This document shows positions 39,663 to 43,724 of a stretch of DNA of 43,724 bases, in pieces. Every line of letters begins with the position of its first letter. Position 1 is the first letter of the stretch. The position numbers and the translations under genes were made by a program. The stretch spans positions 1 to 43,724 of the forward strand of contig PKRG01000022.1 of assembly GCA_017577575.1 (NCBI GenBank), read 5' to 3'. The DNA comes from Acidimicrobiia bacterium. Lineage in GTDB: Bacteria > Actinomycetota > Acidimicrobiia > Spongiisociales > ZC4RG35. The notes below the pieces were generated by a model, which was given only the letters and a program-made list of their open reading frames with translations, did not search any database and had not been told where the DNA came from.

Positions 39663-40778
39663 ATGAGCCTTTCCAACCTCCACCGCCTCCGTCTGGCCGG
39701 CGTCTCCCCCTGGTCCGATCAGATATCCCGCCGGATGCTGGACAGCGGTGAGCTGTCCCGGCGCATCGAAGAGGACGCCGTCACCGGGGTCACCTCCAAC
39801 CCGTCGATCTTCGCCAAGGCCATCGTCGGCACCGGGGACTACGACGAAGAGGTGCGGGACATGGCGGCCCGCGGCGCCGCCACCGCCGAGATCATCGCTC
39901 AGCTGATGGCGAGCGACATCCAGCGCGCTTGTGACGCCCTCCGCGGTGTGTACGACAGCACCGACGGCCGGGACGGGTTCGTGTCCGTCGAGGTGACACC
40001 GACGCTGGCCCACGACACCGAAGGCACCGTCGCCGAGGCCCGGGAGTGGGTGAAGCGGATCGACCGCCCCAACCTGCTGGTGAAAGTCCCGGCGACGATC
40101 GAAGGGCTTCCGGCGATCCGCCGCCTCATCGCCGAGGGCATCTCCATCAACGTGACTCTGATCTTCTCGCTGGAGCGTTACCGCCAGGTCATGCAGGCCT
40201 ACCTCGACGGCATCGAGGAGTACATCTCCCAGGGCGGAGACCCCTCCCGGGTCGCCTCGGTCGCGTCGTTCTTCGTGTCCCGCATGGACACTGAAGTGGA
40301 CCGCCGCCTGGAGGAGATCGGCACCGACGAGGCGTTGGCGCTGCGCGGCGAGACCGCGGTCGCCAATGCCCGCCTCGCCTACCGGGCCTTCCTCGACACG
40401 TTCACCGGGGAGCGGTGGCGCAAGCTCGTGGCCTCGGGAGCACGCATCCAGCGGCCGCTGTGGGCTTCGACGTCGACGAAGAACCCCGAGTACAGGGACA
40501 CCCTGTACGTCGACGAGCTGGTGGCCCCTCACACGGTCAACACGATGCCGCTCGAGACCATCGACGCCTACCAGGACCACGGGCCCGAGCCGGTCGCCTT
40601 CGGCCCCGAGGAGATCGCCCAGGCCGAGGAGACCATAGAGCGGATGGGTGCGGTCGGCGTCGACTACGACGACGTGATGGAGGTGCTCGAGCGCGAGGGG
40701 GTCGAGAAGTTCGTCGACTCCTGGAACGAGCTCGTCGCCAGCGTGGAAGAGGAAGTCGAGAAGACGTCGCAGGCGTGA
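39663..40778 (+). CDS. tal: Transaldolase
   Basis: A 371-residue transaldolase of the actinobacterial type (longer than E. coli TalB). TGVTSNPSIFAKAI near residues 41-54 and the Schiff-base Lys141 in NLLVKVPAT are diagnostic. INVTLIFSLERY, ASVASFFVSRMD and LWASTSTKNPEYRDTLYVDELV complete the barrel. It exchanges three-carbon dihydroxyacetone units between sugar phosphates in the non-oxidative pentose phosphate pathway. In many actinobacteria it stands next to transketolase, which is absent here. It is divergent from dinB and convergent with a rhodanese gene, from which a large hairpin separates it. Confidence 0.95.
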   Translation: MSLSNLHRLRLAGVSPWSDQISRRMLDSGELSRRIEEDAVTGVTSNPSIFAKAIVGTGDYDEEVRDMAARGAATAEIIAQLMASDIQRACDALRGVYDSTDGRDGFVSVEVTPTLAHDTEGTVAEAREWVKRIDRPNLLVKVPATIEGLPAIRRLIAEGISINVTLIFSLERYRQVMQAYLDGIEEYISQGGDPSRVASVASFFVSRMDTEVDRRLEEIGTDEALALRGETAVANARLAYRAFLDTFTGERWRKLVASGARIQRPLWASTSTKNPEYRDTLYVDELVAPHTVNTMPLETIDAYQDHGPEPVAFGPEEIAQAEETIERMGAVGVDYDDVMEVLEREGVEKFVDSWNELVASVEEEVEKTSQA

Positions 40779-40811
40779 TCGAGGACGCGTCGGTTCACGA
40801 CGCGTCCTCGA
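40779..40811. terminator. Bidirectional hairpin between transaldolase and rhodanese genes
   Basis: Perfect 14-base arms (40779-40792, 40798-40811) enclose a GTTCA loop. The structure begins directly after the tal stop, and its right arm covers the last codons of the convergent rhodanese gene. It lacks T-runs, so termination would need a factor or rely on the stem alone. Confidence 0.55.
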
Positions 40812-41181
40812 CCTCGACCGGCATGCCTTCTTCGACCCAATGGGCCAGCCCGCCCTCGAGGTGGGCGACCTGGCGGTAACCCATCTCTTCCAACAACGTC
40901 GCCGCCAGAGCCGAACGGCCGCCCGACGCGCAGTACAGGATGAGAGGTGCCTCTGGGTCGAACTCGGGGCGGTGATATGGGCTCGAGGGATCTGCCCAGA
41001 ACTCGAGCATTCCTCGCGGAGCGAACACTGCTCCGGCGATGGTGCCCTTCGCCGCCCGTTCCTCCGGCTCCCGCAGGTCGACGAGCAGGGTTCCGCCGTC
41101 GCGGGCGGCAGCCACCTCGCTGGGGCTCAAGCTCCTCACCCGGGACTTCGCTTCGGCGACCATCTCGGCGACGGTCCGCAT
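40795..41181 (-). CDS. Rhodanese-like sulfurtransferase
   Basis: A 128-residue single rhodanese domain. The active-site loop YCASGGRS carries Cys84, which accepts the sulfane sulfur. VDLREPEE (34-41) and the final VAHLEGGLAHWVEEGMPVE are family marks. It would transfer sulfur from thiosulfate or persulfides to an acceptor in the cytoplasm. A ribosome-site-like AGGAGG lies a few bases before the ATG. It is divergent from the LuxR/ATPase regulator gene and convergent with transaldolase. Confidence 0.93.
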   Translation of the reverse strand: MRTVAEMVAEAKSRVRSLSPSEVAAARDGGTLLVDLREPEERAAKGTIAGAVFAPRGMLEFWADPSSPYHRPEFDPEAPLILYCASGGRSALAATLLEEMGYRQVAHLEGGLAHWVEEGMPVEVEDAS

Positions 41182-41233
41182 CGGTTCCTCCTTCGACTCG
41201 ACTCACTGGCAGCATCCGCCATCGACGGCGAAG

Positions 41234-42895
41234 ATGTCATCCGTGGAAACCACGGATCTCCGATCCGGGCCCGTCGGGGGCCTCCCACCGCTCACGGGAC
41301 GCGAACAGGAGGTCTTGGCCCTTCTGGGAGACCGCCTCACCAACCGGGAGATCGCCGACCGCCTCTACATCTCGGTGCGCACGGTGGAGAGCCACGTGTC
41401 GGCGCTGCTCACCAAACTCGGAGCGGAGAACCGACGCCAACTCGCGGCATTGGCTGCCGGTCTGAGCCTGCGGCGCCCCCGTCACAACCTACCGGTCCGC
41501 CGTGACTCCTTCCACGGCCGTGAGGCCGAGATCGCGGACCTCCACCGCTTGATCGAGAGCGATCACCCGATCACGCTGTTGGGGCCGCCCGGAATCGGGA
41601 AGACTCGGCTGGCGATCGAGGCGGCGGCATCGTCGATAGACCGATTCCGGGACGGAGCCTGGATGGTCGAACTGGCCGGCCTCAGCAACCCCGATCTCGT
41701 GCCGCTCCACACGCTCGCCGTCGTGGGAGGAGCCGCGGCGCCAGGCGCTGACCCGACCGCTGCCCTCATCGAAGCCCTGCGCCAGCAGCAATGCCTGCTC
41801 GTTCTCGACAACTGTGAGCACGTGCAGCAGGCCGTCTCGGCCATGGCTCAGCGGGTCGTCTCCGCGGCCGAAGACGTGACGATTCTCGCCACGAGTCGTG
41901 TTCCTCTCGGAGTGAGCGGCGAGGTCGTCTTTGCGGTCGACCCACTCCCGTTGCCCTCGACAGACGGCGACGTCGGCCGAAACCCGGCGATCCGACTGTT
42001 CACCGACCGAGCGGCAGCCGCCTCGCCCGGCTTCCACCCGGACGACCAACTGGCGACCATCGGGGATGTGGTGAGGCGTCTCGACGGGATCCCGCTCGCC
42101 CTCGAGCTGGCGGCGTCGCGGACCAGGACCTTCGATCTCGTCGACTTGCTGAACCAACTCGAAACCGGCGTCGACGTTCTCGCCGCTCCGCGACCCGACT
42201 CTCGGCATGCCACCCTCGACGGCGCCATCTACTGGAGCTATCGGCTGCTCGAGCCGCCCGACCGGCTCCTGTTCACCCGGCTGAGCATCTTCGCCGGCTC
42301 GTTCACGCTCCCCGCCGCCCAGTCGATCTGCACCGGCGGGGAGTTGGACGAGCGCCTCGTAGCAGAGGGCCTGAGCCGGCTCGTCGACCATTCCCTCGTC
42401 ACCCCTGTCGATCTGGGGCGGGGCCGCCGGTACCGCCTTCTCGAGCCCATTCGTGCGTTCGCTCGTGAGCGTGGCACCGTGGATCTGTCGGCGGAGCATG
42501 CCGCCTACTTCGTCGATCTCACCGCCGAGGCGGCGAGCCACCTTCGGGGACGAGCACAGCAGGAATGGATCGGCCTCATCCAGGCGGAGGTCGAGGACCT
42601 GCAGGCGGCGTTCGAATGGTCGGTGGCCAACGAGCCAGATCTGGCATTGGAGCTGTTCGTCTCGGTCGCGCGTTCTGGGAGTACGCCGGGCGGCGCTGGG
42701 AGGGTGTGGACTGGGCACGCAAGGTCTTCGGCCTGGTGGAGGGTGTCGAGTCGGGGCTGGCCGTTCGGGCGGCGACGATGGCCGGTTGGCTCGCCGTATC
42801 CCACGATGCTCCGCTCGTCGCTGCCGAGGCACAACAGGCGATGGAGAAGGCGCGCCGGCTGGGGGATGACGCCGGATTCCACCGCGCCCAGGTGA
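41234..42895 (+). pseudogene. LuxR-HTH / NB-ARC ATPase / TPR regulator, N-terminal part before a frameshift
   Basis: From the ATG at 41234 the frame encodes a LuxR-type helix-turn-helix at residues 21-70 (TGREQEVLALL, then TNREIADRLYISVRTVESHV). An STAND/NB-ARC-like ATPase follows, with Walker A GPPGIGKT (117-124) and a Walker B region in CLLVLDNCEH. The family regulates transcription in response to nucleotide and ligand binding, with HTH at the N-terminus here. Protein-like sequence ends at SVANEPDLALELFVSVAR; from about 42672 the frame becomes Arg/Trp/Ser-rich nonsense to a stop at 42895, while the sensible continuation is in another frame. One missing base near 42670-42673 (GCGCGTTCTGG) would explain it. 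The repaired protein would be about 821 residues. Confidence 0.85.
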
Positions 42896-43698
42896 TGCTG
42901 GCGTGGGTGACACTGCACTCGGACATCGCGACCGCCGTCGGCCTCCTCTCGGAGGCGATCACCTTCTTCGAGAGGAGCGGCGACCGCTGGTGGCAAGCAC
43001 TGGCCTTGCTCCGCCGGAGTGACCTGGTCCCCAACGGGAGATCCGACGCCGCCAGAGCGCGGAGCCTCCTGCGGGCCCTGGGCGACATGCATCTCTACCT
43101 CGCGGCGACCCGTTTTCTGACCTCGGTCGCCCTGCTGGAGGGAGACATCGATGGCGCCGAGAGCTTCGCGGTCGAGGCGCGGCAGCTCGCCCGGCGGCTG
43201 GCCAACCGACACGAGGAAGCCGAAGCGATTCGATCCTTGGGACGGGTCGCGCTGCGCCGCAACGATCTCGAGTCAGCCGAGGAGCACTATTCGAAGGCCA
43301 TCCCCGTCCTGATGAGCACCGGTGACGTTCGTTGCGCGGGAAGGGGTTTCGCCGAGCAGGCGCTGCTCCATTTCCGCCGCGGGAGAATCCAGGCCTCGCT
43401 CGAAGCAGTCGAGAAGGGCTGGTCGTTGGCTTCCTCGGTCCCCGATCCACGGGGGATGGCCGAGAATCTCTCGGTGCTGGCGCTCCACGTGGACGACGAA
43501 GACGCCGTCCGGCTCGTCGCCGCCGCCAGGCGGATCCGCGAAAGCGATTCTCCGCCCCTCGACGTCGCCGCCGACATCGATGCGCATCTGCGCTCCCTGT
43601 CCGTCGACGCCGAGTCGTACGCGTCGGCCTGGCAGGAAGGCACCGGCGCCGATCCAGAAGCTCTGGTGAGCGACGTCTTGGCTCAGCTCTCCGCCTGA
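42565..43698 (+). pseudogene. LuxR/ATPase/TPR regulator, C-terminal TPR part after the frameshift
   Basis: The continuation of the upstream regulator enters this frame at about 42673 with FWEYAGRRWEGVDWARKVFGL; the ATG at 42565 is in-frame but precedes the join and is not a real start. The segment to 43698 is a helical solenoid of TPR-like pairs, for example AEEHYSKAIPVLMSTGDVRCAGRGFAEQALLHF, and ends in an acidic tail. TPR arrays in such regulators receive signals or bind partners. Codon use and composition match the N-terminal part, so this is one gene broken by a single-base indel. It could be a sequencing error or a recent true mutation. Confidence 0.85.
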
Positions 43699-43724
43699 CG
43701 AGCCGCTTCGATGAAGCGCCGCAC

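Noticed and set aside
42655..42690. Programmed ribosomal frameshift in the LuxR/ATPase gene
   Set aside because: No slippery heptamer or obvious downstream stimulator is present; a single missing base explains the break.
43683..43724. Tail of a convergent minus-strand gene (frame ending FIEAARQAES) or a terminator hairpin CGCTTC-GAT-GAAGCG
   Set aside because: Only about 13 codons are visible before the window ends, and the 6-bp hairpin lacks a T-run, so neither can be supported.

Overview
The window is high-GC, almost gap-free bacterial DNA with about 42 genes on both strands. GTG and TTG starts, four-base ATGA overlaps, an actinobacterial-type RNB ribonuclease and HhH-GPD protein, a TrpB2-type tryptophan synthase beta chain and many start-proximal TAnnnT boxes point to an actinobacterium (Actinomycetota). 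A deep lineage such as Acidimicrobiia is possible, but I infer this from style and content because no rRNA or marker gene is present. No tRNA, rRNA, CRISPR array, phage or classical insertion sequence is visible, and no gene-free stretch exceeds 300 bases.

Layout. 1-6211: two exported lipoproteins (a COG4315-like repeat protein cut by the window edge and an M15 peptidase), a CPA2 cation/proton antiporter, a beta-hydroxyacid dehydrogenase and a long-chain acyl-CoA synthetase. 6244-8308: a compact ABC exporter operon ending in a small XRE regulator, with a perfect palindrome just before the first gene. 8313-13088: a class V PLP enzyme coupled to an RNB ribonuclease, then a multi-pass membrane protein carrying a hydrolase triad. 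13129-26239: a catabolic block with a benzoate-CoA-ligase-family enzyme, a MerR regulator divergent from a small membrane protein, tryptophan 2,3-dioxygenase, a kynureninase-like PLP enzyme, MgtC, TrpB2, an SDR/enoyl-CoA hydratase/MBL/Rid operon, an acyl-CoA dehydrogenase, a CoA-binding protein, a hotdog thioesterase and histidine ammonia-lyase. 26254-33136: DEAD-box helicase, NhaA-DsbA fusion, lipoprotein, DUF2207 and LemA. 33195-36269: sucD, sucC, a cytosine-deaminase-like enzyme and a stand-alone B12-binding subunit. 36286-37367: a lone AbiEi/DUF559-like gene bracketed by two 53-nt palindromes of one repeat family. 37373-43698: HhH-GPD repair protein, nucleotidyltransferase, DNA polymerase IV, transaldolase, rhodanese, and a frameshifted LuxR/ATPase/TPR regulator.

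How the genes may work together. The central block looks like tryptophan catabolism: TDO and a class V PLP enzyme would give kynurenine and then anthranilate; the benzoate-CoA-ligase-family enzyme could activate anthranilate; and the SDR, hydratase, MBL, Rid and acyl-CoA dehydrogenase genes resemble the beta-oxidation part of the aerobic 2-aminobenzoyl-CoA route. The ring-attacking flavoenzyme of that route is not in this window, so this is an inference. Succinyl-CoA ligase and the B12-binding mutase subunit are plausible sinks for the resulting CoA esters.

Most unusual signals: the palindrome-bracketed AbiEi/DUF559-like gene; a MerR-type operator embedded in a near-consensus promoter whose -35 box overlaps the regulator's own start codon; a membrane protein whose hydrolase motifs lie at opposite ends; and widespread signs of leaderless transcription.
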